Source: Mesostigma viride (lineage: Eukaryota; Streptophyta; Mesostigmatophyceae; Mesostigmatales; Mesostigmataceae). Taken from it: DNA of 64,000 nt. Location: NCBI GenBank assembly GCA_009746045.1, contig RPFO01000002.1:2005506-2069505 (forward strand), read 5' to 3'. The position numbers were made by a program, and so were the translations under genes. Below the pieces are notes generated by a model. The model saw nothing but the letters and a program-made list of their open reading frames with translations. It was not told the DNA's origin and searched no databases. The first letter of the stretch is position 1; each line of letters starts with the position of its first letter. This document shows positions 32,041-43,200 of the stretch, in pieces.

Positions 32041-33608
32041 TACATTACATTACATTAAATTATATTGTAACATATCTCCGTTGGGAGTCCAGAGTTAATT
32101 CGTACATGTAGCACATATCCCTGACGGAGAAGGGGCATATGGCTTTCAATACGTACATTCTGGGCTACTTCCTGCAAGGGTAGGGTGTAAACTACTCCTG
32201 CTCGGGGTGCACAAGGTGCACCTGCACCACTACGTTTTCCAGCACCTAAGGCGCGGACACTAGAGGGTGGAAGATCATCATCATGGCTAAACAATGGCTA
32301 GGGCATGGCTTCTCAGCAGAGAGGAGCTCTCTGCATAGGCGAGGCTGGGCTAAATTCATGCATCATCCGTGGAGAGTCCCATTATATAGGCGCACATGCG
32401 CATAGGCTCGAGCCACGTGTGCTAAGCTAAGCCTGACTAATCATCTACACTACTGCTATATTCCCTTGACTGGGGTGGCTGCATGGGGTGGCAGGGGGCG
32501 CCTGCCATGCAGGGCTTGTGGTCGACGTGGATGACGTGATTGACGTCCCCCCTCCAGTATACCGGTTTACCCCCTGCGCTCTGCCGGAGCTGCATGGAGG
32601 TAGGTCGGCCATAGCTCCCGTTGCCGCTGTTGCTGTGCCATGCAGGGTCAAGTCGTCGTCCAGCGTGTAGGAAGTCCCCGAGAGCTTTCTGCGGCATTTA
32701 AGAAACGACAGCTTATCCGCCATGTGTTAAAGGCTAGGAGCATGCAGGGGAGCCGGGCCAGCCAGTTACCCCCGCGCGCGCGGGGAAGGCGGACAGCCGA
32801 CATCTGCAGCTCACCAGTGAGTTGCATGGGGGTAAGAATGTTGCGCTTAAACGCCATGAGAAGAGACTCCGAGTTCTCACCTGCCGGCTGGTCGAAGTGC
32901 TTGACGATGAAATTGTGGCTGCGCTTGGTGAGGTCGGCAGTCCTCGCGGAGGTCGAGCATGTGTTGCTTGAGCTGTGCCGCGAATCATGGTGGAGGTGAT
33001 GGAGGTGGTGTGGTGCTTCAGCATGTCTGCCCAGGTCTGGTTGGGAGCATCGCCGGCCGGGGCCAGCGCCGCGGGGGGCTGGCTTGGCGGGAATGTCCTT
33101 TACCGCCTGGGCGATGAGGCCTGCGGCGGTGTTTTGCAGGCATGCACTCGATGGCGGTGGTGTGGTCGTGGAGGCGCTTGTCGATCATGTCGTGGAGCTG
33201 AGTCTTGATGTCAGCGATGCATGGAGGTGGAGGCAGCCGTGGTGGAGGTGGAGGCGAGCTAGGAGGGTGGAGGTGGAGGTGACGGTGCAGTGGAAAGGTG
33301 AGGAAGGTCAGCAGCCAGCGTGCTGCCCATTGCTGCCACATCTGCAGCGAGGGGAGTCACGTGCTGCTCGATGGCGTCCCTAAGGAGGCCGCGCATGGTG
33401 TCGCGGTCACAACTAGTGGTGGGAAAAAAAAATGTGGGCGTCGCAGCGTCCGAGGAGGGAGCAAAGGGCGATTTGTTGCAAGTGGGAACAGGAGAGGCTG
33501 TGCAGCTTTGCAGCCAAACCGGTCGTGCTGCCACCTAACGGCAGGCGAAGGACGCGGCCATCCCAACTCTTGAGTTGGTAGCACAATTCCAAAAGCGTGT
33601 CCCACCAC
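32041..33608 (-). mobile_element. ORF1-only LINE derivative (half-LINE), copy 2
   Basis: The most complete ORF1 in the window, read right to left with frameshifts: AIEQHVTPLAADVAAMGSTL, helical region, LTKRSHNFIVKHFDQPAGE-type RRM start, LTGELQMSAVRLPRARG, then MADKLSFLKCRRKLSGTSYT and LDDDLT of the C-terminal domain. The 3' UTR blocks follow (TTGCAGG, AGTAGCCCAGAATG, GCCATATGCCCC, AGGGATATGTGCTACATG, ACTCCCAACGGAGATATGTT) with an (ATGTA)n-like tail at 32041-32070. No ORF2 lies between ORF1 and the 3' end. Confidence 0.65.
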
Positions 33609-33940
33609 GTCCCATGAGTGCAGCTGGTCACTCAGACCTTTCTGCCATCAAGTACGCCGCACCGGGCACAACTGATTCCTCTATCTCCATGGCGCTCAGA
33701 CTCCTCCGGGTGGTGTGTGCCTTGGTTCGGTCGGTCTTTTCCCACTCCATGCACCATCAAGTGTGAGGACGCGAATGGGGCCGGCGGCCCTCTATTCCCC
33801 CAACCACCGGCCCGACATTACCGTGCTCAAGGAATACGATCGGCAGGGTTGCTACCTGCTAATGGCATGATGTCTCTCTCTGTGGCTCGGCCGCTTTCCA
33901 GTCGCCACATCAGTCCTCCGGGCAGCTTGTCACATCCGTG
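33540..33940 (+). pseudogene. LINE ORF2 C-terminal fragment, head-to-head with the ORF1 copy
   Basis: It encodes LRLLRVVCALVRSVFSHSMH, HQVEDANGAGGPLF and, after frameshifts, RPDITVLKEYDRQGCYLL and SVARPLSSRHI. This is the same segment as LTVVLAMIRSVFPHA...RPDIVVLD...SVARPL in the 27.9-kb copy. Confidence 0.6.
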
Positions 33941-34600
33941 ATCATTTGCGTCCGTGCACTAGCTCGAGAAATGGCTGTTCATGCACCGAATCATTTACGC
34001 CCGGTTCAGTTCCGTTGGTTTGGTTCCGCGGTACGTATAGCCGTTAAATTTTGGCTTGGATTTGTTCAAGTCTGGGTACCGGTCGGTGTGAAGCGCCGCA
34101 CCGGATGCTAGTACCCAACTCTACGACGCTTGTGGCTGAATATTTACTATTGTAGTATGTTCAGTCTACAGTTGGTAGATATCGGACGGCACAGTCATTA
34201 TGCCATGATGACTGAGCGTCGCGCGTAATCATTATTGTATTGCTAGCTGCCGTGCGCAGACTGATTTGATTGATGCGCACACGCGTCGCTCATAGCTTAA
34301 GCGCGCCAAAGCCGGAAATGTGTTGTGACAAGCAGGCAGGATTGGCAGCACATACGATTTGCAGTATTGCTGGGAAATGCGCAAATAGTTTGGCGTGCAC
34401 GTAGCCAGGTTTGACAGCTAGTGCTATGGCGCGGGATTTGCTTGCGTCAGCAGCACTTTTGGAAACAGCTAAAGGGAACAAGCCTCGGCCATGGAGGTCG
34501 TTGTTCCATTGTTTCTCTCCCTCACAGCTGGTTTGTTGTCTTCATGGGGATGAAATAGTTCGAGCAGCCCGGAGCTAGCAGCCCCCGTGAGTGGTTGCAT
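33941..34600. other. No gene recognised
   Basis: No conserved coding block, splice structure or shared repeat was seen on either strand. Confidence 0.4.
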
Positions 34601-34850
34601 TCATTAATTAATTATATATTAATTAATTACTTAATTAATTAATTATTAATTGATTAATTATGAACATAACTCCGTTGGGAGTAAATGTAGCACATATCCC
34701 AGAGAAGGGGCATATGGCTTCTTGCAAGCTACTCCCTGCAAGGGTGGGAATGCCATTCCCAGTAAACGACACTTGCTCTAGGTGCACCAAGAGCACCTGC
34801 ACCCCCCAGAGTCTCGGGCAACACCCAGCTAAGGGGGATGCAGACGATAT
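34601..34850 (-). mobile_element. LINE/SINE 3' UTR copy with (TTAA)n tail
   Basis: ATTAATTAATTACTTAATTA-type tail at 34605-34660, then AACATAACTCCGTTGGGAGT, GTAGCACATATCCCAGAGA, AGGGGCATATGGC, CTACTCCCTGCAAGGGTGGG and CTTGCTCTAGGTGCACC. These are the blocks of the 29.04 and 32.1 kb copies in the same orientation. Confidence 0.7.
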
Positions 34851-34859
34851 TTGTTTAAA

Positions 34860-34948
34860 CTTTTGTGTAATTATTTTTCTAATGAGATTAGTAGCATAGT
34901 ACTCCGTGGCATGCCTTTGCGCATGACACGCAAGTACTTACTTACTTA
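34860..34948 (+). mobile_element. 3' end of a short retroelement family (copy 2)
   Basis: GTGTAATTATTTTTCTAATG, AGATTAG, ACTCCGT and TTGCGCATGACACGCAAGTA, then a (CTTA)n tail. Same family as 2368-2460. Confidence 0.5.
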
Positions 34949-36870
34949 GCTAAGGGGAGCCAGTGGTTGCATGATGCAGTCCATTGCCAAGAACTGATTG
35001 ACGGAAAGGACAATCATGTGTTTTGTTAAGAATGTGTGTAACATCGGGAACGATCAACAGCAGGGAAGGGGACAGCCCCGTAATGCCCTAGGCCTGTCAT
35101 CGGTGGCTCAGGCAAGCTGTCACGGACGCGAGCTATGTCATCCGGGCGCCCACTATGCACAAGACCGGTGACGTGCGCAAGGAATTTGTTTTCTACACAT
35201 TTTCGACAAAGGCTAGTGACCGGGGGGGTACACTAGCACTTGCAGCATAAGAGCGGACGAAAGTGTACATGCGGTCGTGCGCGCACGCCGGGCCAGGCAC
35301 AGCTGGGCGCGCAGCACTGACTTGAGCGGACGGCAGCACAAGTGCGCAGCGTCGAGAGGATCATACGCGAGTTAGGACAGCTGGAGCTGGAGCTGGAGCT
35401 GGACTGCTGGACTTCAACAGCGCCGAGGCTATTGACAGGCCAGGTGTCTTTGTGGTGTAGAATAGCGGGTCAACGTTATGAGGACTGGACAGAAAATGGA
35501 AAAGGACAATTTGCGGTGCGGAGCCAGATCGCTGGAATGAATGCGAAATCGCTGGCAGCCCTACAAAGGGATTTCTTCTAGAAAGGAACGATTGGACGCA
35601 ATGTTTGCTGGGCCACTCACACGCAAGGTGTGAGCGTGCAGATTGTCTGAAGGATATTATCTATTATGCTTCGACCTTGGTGGACGTGACTCAATGCCGG
35701 ACATTCCCAGGGACAGAAATGCCGGATCGAGCCTCTAGGAGATGAGATCGGCAACAGGGTAGCAATTTAGATTTTTCGGGATGCCTTCCTGCTTTTGTTG
35801 GCATGTGTGGTCAGAAAGCCAGGACGGCAACTGGAATGCGGTTTCTATATGCATGGTTCAGGCAGCAAGATAGTTTTGGCATTCCTGGCTGGACTGACAA
35901 GTGTGGCGTGTGTCATGCGTGTGGCATGACGAATGGTTTGGTTCATAGTCGAAGAGGACTCTCACGCAGCGTGTAGTCTCTTCGAGTCTCTCGTTAGTGG
36001 CCTTCGTGTTTCTCCCTTTCCTTGGGAGCAAGGCCGGTAGCATGTCATGGAGCGCTGCCTAAGTGCGGGCTCGTGAGCATGGCCGAGTGCATCGATATTG
36101 AGACTATCAACGTGTTGTAATTGTATTAACTTTCTCAATAAATTCCGCATGTGCGGCTTCATCATCAGACTGTGCAAAGTGTGTGTTGTGAAAGCATTGT
36201 TCTAATAATAGCAGGGGAGGCAAAAGCATCATCTTGCACCATCATATTGTCGCAATTAGAGTAGTTGGAGCGTCTAGCTAACGCCCCAGCAAGGATATTC
36301 AAACGCGGCACGCGACGGTACACAAGGGGATCAATAAGGTGGTCATCAGGCACGAGGGACAGTTCCTTGTCCTCGGCTGAGAGCCCTCTTTTCGTTAATC
36401 ATGGGACAGGTCCTCGCCCACCCCACAGGGCATGCAGTTAAGGCAGGCACGTCAGCTCAGCTCATTTGGGTTTTACCAAAGCTGAGTGGCCAGCCGCATG
36501 GTGGCGCCGGAGGTTGTGGCACGCAGACGCGACAAAGCCAGTAGCTCGATCAACAGCGGAATCATGGAATTCCTTACTACAGCTGCCCTTATAATTGCAA
36601 CATTACAACTCGACAGACAGTGTTTGTAATTCGTCATTGATCTTATTGGAATGGAAAGGTCCTTTGCTTGCTTTGATGATAAAGCATTATCTCAATATGA
36701 AATCGGCTGGCGGGATTGTCTGTCATGAAGGTGGTGTTGCCGTGACTAAGATCGACCGCACATATCATTTTTCACCCTTTTAAAAACGAGAGAGTGGATC
36801 ACACACATGAGTGCTCTATTGCTGTGGATATGTCTTCCAAGTAATAGTCCAGGACATAATGGCACGCAAA
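34949..36870. other. No gene recognised
   Basis: The 79-codon plus frame at 35342-35581 owes its LELELEL run to a short GAGCTG repeat. No domain or exon structure is visible, and no repeat family is shared with the rest of the window. Confidence 0.4.
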
Positions 36871-36879
36871 CGCGACAAG

Positions 36880-37405
36880 CTGTTGATGCCGGCGCTGCTG
36901 CCGCTGTGGCTCAGCGCGACAAGTTTGCCTAGAGCTTACGTCAATGTGGGGCCCCACCAGGTCATCGCCTTTGTCCTTGAGTGAGTTCGGGGTCATGGGC
37001 CCCGCAGGACGGCGGAGTTCTTTCACGAGTGCTGCCAGCGGCGGGAAGACCGCCTCGATGTCGAGGGTCAGACTGCCCCGTGGTCTGCCCGGACATGGTC
37101 GTCGTATTGGCGGCCTGGACATCCCTGTCCCTCACTCGCACGGTCCGCTGATGTGTTACTCCGCCGCGTCCGGGCCGACTTTGTTGCGACCCAGGAGGTG
37201 TAGGTCACTTCCCCGGCCTGGTGGGCCGGCAGAGGTGTTGCTGCGTGTCGTTAGTTGTACCTTTTGCCGTTGACCAGGCTTGATCCTTTTACGCCCGTGT
37301 CGGATTCTCATTATTGTCTTGAGGGTTCTTCTTGTCGGGGTTTAATTTCCTTCTGTTCCATGCCATTCTCACCTCCGTAATTTATCATTCTCAATGAATA
37401 AAAAT
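36880..37405 (+). pseudogene. LINE ORF2 C-terminal fragment with 3' UTR
   Basis: Broken frames encode AAAVAQRDKFA, TAEFFHECCQRREDRLDVEG, QTAPWSARTWSSYWR, then VLLRRVRADFVATQEV and a stop. The 3' UTR (GGTGGGCCGGCAG, GCTGCGTGTCGT, TTTATCATTCTCAATGAATA) is the same as in the copy ending at 63110. Confidence 0.75.
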
Positions 37406-38510
37406 AAGGATAACAAGAAGAAAAAGTAAAGTAAAAAGGGTTTTTTTTAATGTGGTGGGGATGGAAACCCCTTACAAGTAGCAGAATACAAGTGTGCGAG
37501 GTGTGAGAATTTCCTTATATGACAAGCAAGGAAATTAAAGAAAAGAAAAAAGAAGTATATAAGAAAAAGTCCACGCTGGGTTGTGGTGAGGAATAGGCGC
37601 TGTTGGGCTTAGGGTCAGGAGTGCGTAGTAGTGAGCGCCCACGACATGTTGGATAGAAATTTCTATACGGATATACTACATGGTACATGGAATATGAACT
37701 AATATTTTTCTTTTAAAACATCGTACATGGATTCTACATGGCATTAGCACAGGAACTGTTTGCACCATCAGCCTATTGCATGACTAGCTAGATTAACCTG
37801 CAGGCATTGGGAGATGTCTCAGTCAATTGTATGTCTTATTAAAACAAAGTAAATCCTTTTATGGATATTAAAAGTATATATTATTTTTCTATGCACTATC
37901 TTGATTTTTCTGATTTTGGTCTTATGCATTAGTTCTTCATCACACACAGCATTTTTAGATTGTACCCCTTCAATTGTTGGCACCAATGCCATAACCAAAC
38001 AGTGACAATAATCTTAACTCAATAAGACAGCTGCCAGTGATGGTTGGGAATCCTACACCATGCTTGGCATTGTTATTTTACAACTGATTGAATACCGGGT
38101 GGAACCCTGAAGAATGAACAGGCCGTGAGCTTAAAAAAAAAAAGTAATCTGGCCATTTGTAAATGGTTAGAGCTGCGTTTGCGCACAGCATTCCTCTGCA
38201 AGGTGGGTGGAAAAAAAGTTGATGGTGCGGCAGCCCTGGCTAAGCCATACCAGTGATCTTACCATGTGCAAAGGCAGGTGGGGCAAGTATCCTTGCAATA
38301 GTCGCTTGCGCTGCTGTCCCATCTGTTGACTGTTTAATGATTTAAATGTGCACTTTTAAGGAGTACAGCCGACATGGCAGCAGTACTTTATCACAGTGTG
38401 CACGTGCTGTTTGCCACCGGTCACGTCCACTCTGCCCAGCATTCCACACATCCTGGAATTTGTTGGGGTCCTTGACAACTGAGGACGTAACTGCCAGGTT
38501 GACAGACCTT
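37406..38510. other. AT-rich stretch without recognised genes
   Basis: Contains A runs and repeated AAGAAAA-type words but no conserved coding block on either strand. Confidence 0.4.
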
Positions 38511-38512
38511 CC

Positions 38513-38710
38513 GTAATGTGGCAGCCAGGTTTACTGCGGGCATTGGGGGTATTCAATGTACCAAACATATGTCTGATCGTAATGTGGCAGCCAGGTTTAC
38601 TGCGGGCATGGGGGGGGTTCAATGTACCAAACATTTGTCTGATCGTAATGTGCCAGCCAGATTTACTTCGGGCATTTGGGGTATTCAATGTACCAAACGT
38701 TTCTCTGAAT
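38513..38710. repeat. 66-bp minisatellite, 3 copies
   Basis: Units start at 38513, 38579 and 38645: GTAATGTGGCAGCCAGGTTT, then ACTGCGGGCATTGGGG and TTCAATGTACCAAACAT. The third copy is diverged at its end. Confidence 0.9.
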
Positions 38711-40245
38711 TACGTAAAACTGACCTGCCATATCAGCTGGCCACCCGATGTTGCGCAACTCTTCTTGAAAAACTTTCACCATTTCGGACTACCATCCTTT
38801 AAGGGACGAACTGAAATGTACCAATTGAAGCCTGCCATGGCCCGGCAGCACAACCTTTTACACGTGAGAGAAGCAGCAGGTAAAGGGCGGCACCGTGTAC
38901 TAACGCACGACGTCCAGCATATTTAGTGAGGCGTGGCGTAATAGACGCGTGCTAGCACGCAGCAGACCATGATCAAATATGGCCGGGGAACGCGGGTATG
39001 CCCCATTTCTGACAACGAACTTTAGGTCAGCCGAAAATTCGGATAAAATCGAGATAGCTAGCGAATGCACCCTGCTCCGAGTGACCAAGCTGCTTCGACT
39101 ACCCTGGCTATGTTAATGTGAGGATCCTCATCTCCTCGCCTTCTCGCGGGAATAAAATAAACCCAACTCAACTCAACTCAACTCAACCTCCTCGCCTTAT
39201 TCACCATGCTCTGCTCCGCTCCCTTATGGACTGCTATGGACTGCTTACAGTAGACCATCACAACTGACGCCTACTAGATCCCTGATGCAGGACCCCGATG
39301 GCCTGCAGCTGCTTCGCCGATGGGGCAAAGAGACGACTTGGTTTTCGTCATTCTTGTCAGACGAACGCAAACGCAACCACGTTGGCTCCTAGCTGACGAC
39401 TGCTAGCGCCGCGTGGCACGCATGAGACGGAGAGTTTGTACGTTTGTCGTTTTATTATAACGGTTGAGGAGGGGTCGAAAAGCGAAAGCTGAAACTGAAC
39501 ATGACAGCGCAGCATTTACTCTGCACTTTCCAGATACCAACTTTCATTTTGGTAGTTGGCCCACTTGTCCTACTGTAGAAACTTTTGGAGACGTGGATTC
39601 CTGTGTGGCCGTGCAGTCGGAGTCAGGGTAAATCTCCGTACTCTAGAGCTGGGAGTTTGCTCCAAAAGTACTGGTGGCCTTGCAAACGTGGCGAATCTTG
39701 GAGCGACAACGGTCAAATCCAACTCCAACGTGACCTTCATGGCCGTATAGATTCTGATTAATTCACTTCACTTATTCCGAGCATTGGCGCACGAGGTCAC
39801 CAAGTTTTTCTATGGCGGCCAAGGATGTGCACGCCCATATTATCGTGGTGCATAGCTCATTGCCGGGACATTCAATTTCCTGAGGTTGTTCACGCCGACG
39901 GCGTGTGATGACTTCCAATTGCAGGGCTGATGCACAGAGCAGGCAGTATTTCGTGCGGTAGCTCGCATACATGGGGTATCCTGGGGCCCATGAATTTGGC
40001 GCAGGACTACTTGCTTGGATAAGCTTTTTCGGTAAGTTCAGTTAAAGGCACTTCGATACACAGGCGCGCCGTCAAACCTTATGCGTTTGATTCAATGTAC
40101 AGCCAAGCCCTAGTAAATCTTTGCACTGTGCGCCGTTAGGTATGCTAGAATGAACTGAGTAACGCATTGCCTTATGACACAGAAGCATCGTGCTTGGTTC
40201 CTTGTATTTTGCATTTTGCGTGTAACTTTTGCCGGCATCCGTCAG
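38711..40245. other. Presumed upstream region of the giant beta-helix gene
   Basis: No confident coding exon. The gene below needs a start codon and a signal peptide, and an exon providing them should lie here or further left, but I could not identify it. An AACTC pentamer repeat is at about 39167-39188. Confidence 0.35.
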
Positions 40246-43200
40246 CTTTCCTGAAACTGGCATTGGCGGGCAGCATTGACGTAGCTGATCAGGCCCAGCT
40301 CATTGCAGCGTTGGGTGATCCTAGTGTGGACGACATCAAGATCATCTCCTCGTTTACAATTTCTGCCAATCAAATATCAATTACCCGAGGCGTCCGCATA
40401 CGGGGAGATAATTGCGCAGGCGGGGAATGTGTACTTACCACGGATGGGCTCAGCCCTGTACGGATCTTCCACGTAACCGCCATTGCCTTGATGTCTGTTC
40501 GCATCGAAAAGCTTACCTTCTCGGCTCCCCAGGTACGCAATCTTGGGGCAGACTAACGAGGCGGGCATTAAGTCCCCAGCGCCCTAGAGAAACTTGACCA
40601 CACAGACATTAGCCCACACTACCAGTGCTGGTACCAGATGTTAGAGTTGCGGCCACCCTTACCAGAGGTTGGTCCTACCTGGAGGCACTTCTGATCTCCC
40701 AGGGTGGTTACTCCATATTGCAGTCCCAAGATTCTGATGTTTTTCCCTACTTCCCGCGTGGCATGCAAACGTGGCGTCTCTTCTCGCACTAATGCTGGTT
40801 AGCATGTACCAATGATGACACCACCTGGTCCTGCAGTATGGCACCTACAGGTGGCTACTGTGGCTGCATTGCGCCGCAAGTGACTCCACCACCTCGTGCT
40901 ATATCTATCTCCCATCTCGCCTGCCATGATTGCGACCTCGTAGCGATGCTGTGGTTAGAGAGGACTACTCACCTCCTGGACATTAACTGTACAGGTGGTA
41001 GCCTAAGCTAGGTCATACTCATGCTCCCACTTCACCCACACCCTTGGCCTACCCTGTATCATGGTACACACTGTATCGCCAGTGTCAAGCTAGGTCTAGT
41101 ATGTCACAAACACCCTTACAATGACTTCACAAGCGGTATAAATATGATTTAAAGAGTATTTAAATATTTTCCGAAGGTAGCAAAATCCTTTCAAATACTA
41201 ATTAAATACTTCATCGAGAGGTGGGGCGAGTTTCCACCACATATTTCCACCACAAAGCAGGGAGCTTCTAAATATATTTAAATACTTGGGCGCAAAAACA
41301 GGAGCACGTCAAATATATTTAAATACTTCCCCTGAAACTTTCGTCGCGGCAAAATATATTTAATTATTATTTAAATACTTTAGCCAACAGTTCAGCTATA
41401 GTTTAGAGGTCTTTGCTTACATTTTTATCGGCCGAGCGCGGCTCATGGGGTGACCGCCATTGTGTTTTACGGCGGTAGTATACTAGCAAGCGGCCGCCAG
41501 GCCGGAAAGGGGGGTTGTGGGCGCTGGGGGGTGTTGGAAAGGTGCCCTATTGTACGGTTTTATGTACATTTACTACCCAAGATATATTGATATAAACCAG
41601 GGTACTTACAAACATATGCACTTAAATCTTCTTTAAACATATTTAAATATTTTCTTCATAACACGGATCCTCGCAAAATACATTTAAATATTTTTCCATC
41701 TAGTCGGCGCCCGTGTAAATATGTTGAAATATTTTCGCGCTACTCGGGATTGTCAGCAAATGTATTTAAATACTTTTGCTGGGTCCGGCAACCCATTGCA
41801 AATGTATTTAGAGGTATAAATATTCAGTATTCATAAATCTCTCTATTTTAAATCCATCCACTTATCCGGCCTGTGCATGATTTGCATTCCTGATCCTTGC
41901 CTGGCTCACCTCTCCACGCCCTGACAGAGGAACGCTAATGGTGGTGCAATCAGCTGCGAGGCTGTGCTGCTGACGTACCTAGACCTCCAAGATATCATCT
42001 TCACAAATGTCTACTCAGTAAGTAACTGGCATGACGTAGCGGTCCAGGCATGCCTGGCCTTCTGGTGCTACGCATTTTAGGCGATTCGGTGTTTCACAAA
42101 GTAGTAGCATATGCTGCAGGGTCCAGCGCGACAGCGGATTACCATGCCGTAAGCAAGACAAGTGCAGTGTTTATGTCTCGGAGGAGATACCCAGGGCTCA
42201 ACGAGTAACTCAAGTGCCAGTCACAGATGGGCAGCTGTATCTGACAATCTCCAATCTCAGAGAGTACCTTTTTCAACTACATGCTGTCACATTTTATGAG
42301 CCCCCCTGTTAAGTGATGGCGTGGTATCAAACATGTTGTTGGCTTAAAGCTTTTCGTGTGAAGAAAACGTTGCCACGACCTTGCTGCGCTTAACTCTGCA
42401 CTTGCCTGCCCAGTTGCTGGCAGGCAGATGACCGTGTGAATGCCCCTTGTGGCTGTGCACGCAGGCGCTGCCTGCCTGTTCCTGGTGCGGACAGACAGGC
42501 TGCAGCAAGTCTGCTGGTACCAGGTGTTGGGGTGGGTCAGGATGGCAGGGCATGGCATCGCTGAGCCACTCGTGCACAGGGCGGTTTGTCAGGATGGCGC
42601 GCTACATTGACGCAGACGCAGTAATGAAGTTGTTGACCCCGCTTTTGGGACCCTGCTTGTGGGACCCTGCTTGTGGGACATCACCTAGAAGGCTAGGACG
42701 TGGTGCAGGCGCATCTGCGTGCGGGGCAGCTCGGCACTCTTGGGCGTCCAGCTGCTGCCGTTGCTGATTTATCTTTCACTCCTAATATAGTTTCTGGAGG
42801 AGTAGCAGGGACCGGTCCGTTTGGAGGCTGCTTCCCAAGGTGTGCCAGGTAGCCTCCTGGGTGCCACGCTGGAGATAACCCCGCCGTTGCTTGCATCTGG
42901 ATGCCGCACGCAGGCTAATGGGGCGCTGTACGTTGGGGGCACCGGTTGCGAGGTTACCTGCTCCAACTGCAACTTCACCCGCAACGTCGCGGTGAGTTGT
43001 CGTGGTTTGACAACAAGTTTGGCATGCTGCGTGCCACCTGGCGGCGCGTGGCTGGGTGCCCGTGTACTGCACCTTTTGACTGTGGTGGGTGACACACCTG
43101 GGAAGCGATGGTGGGAGCCCCCACATGTTGTCTCATCGGCAACTTACATTTGGTTTGGACAAGCTATGAGCACGGCGAGGCTTGCTCTTCCGCCCGCGTT

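Noticed and set aside
35342-35581. 79-codon plus-strand gene
   Set aside because: Its helical run comes from a short GAGCTG repeat, and no domain, homologous block or exon context supports it.
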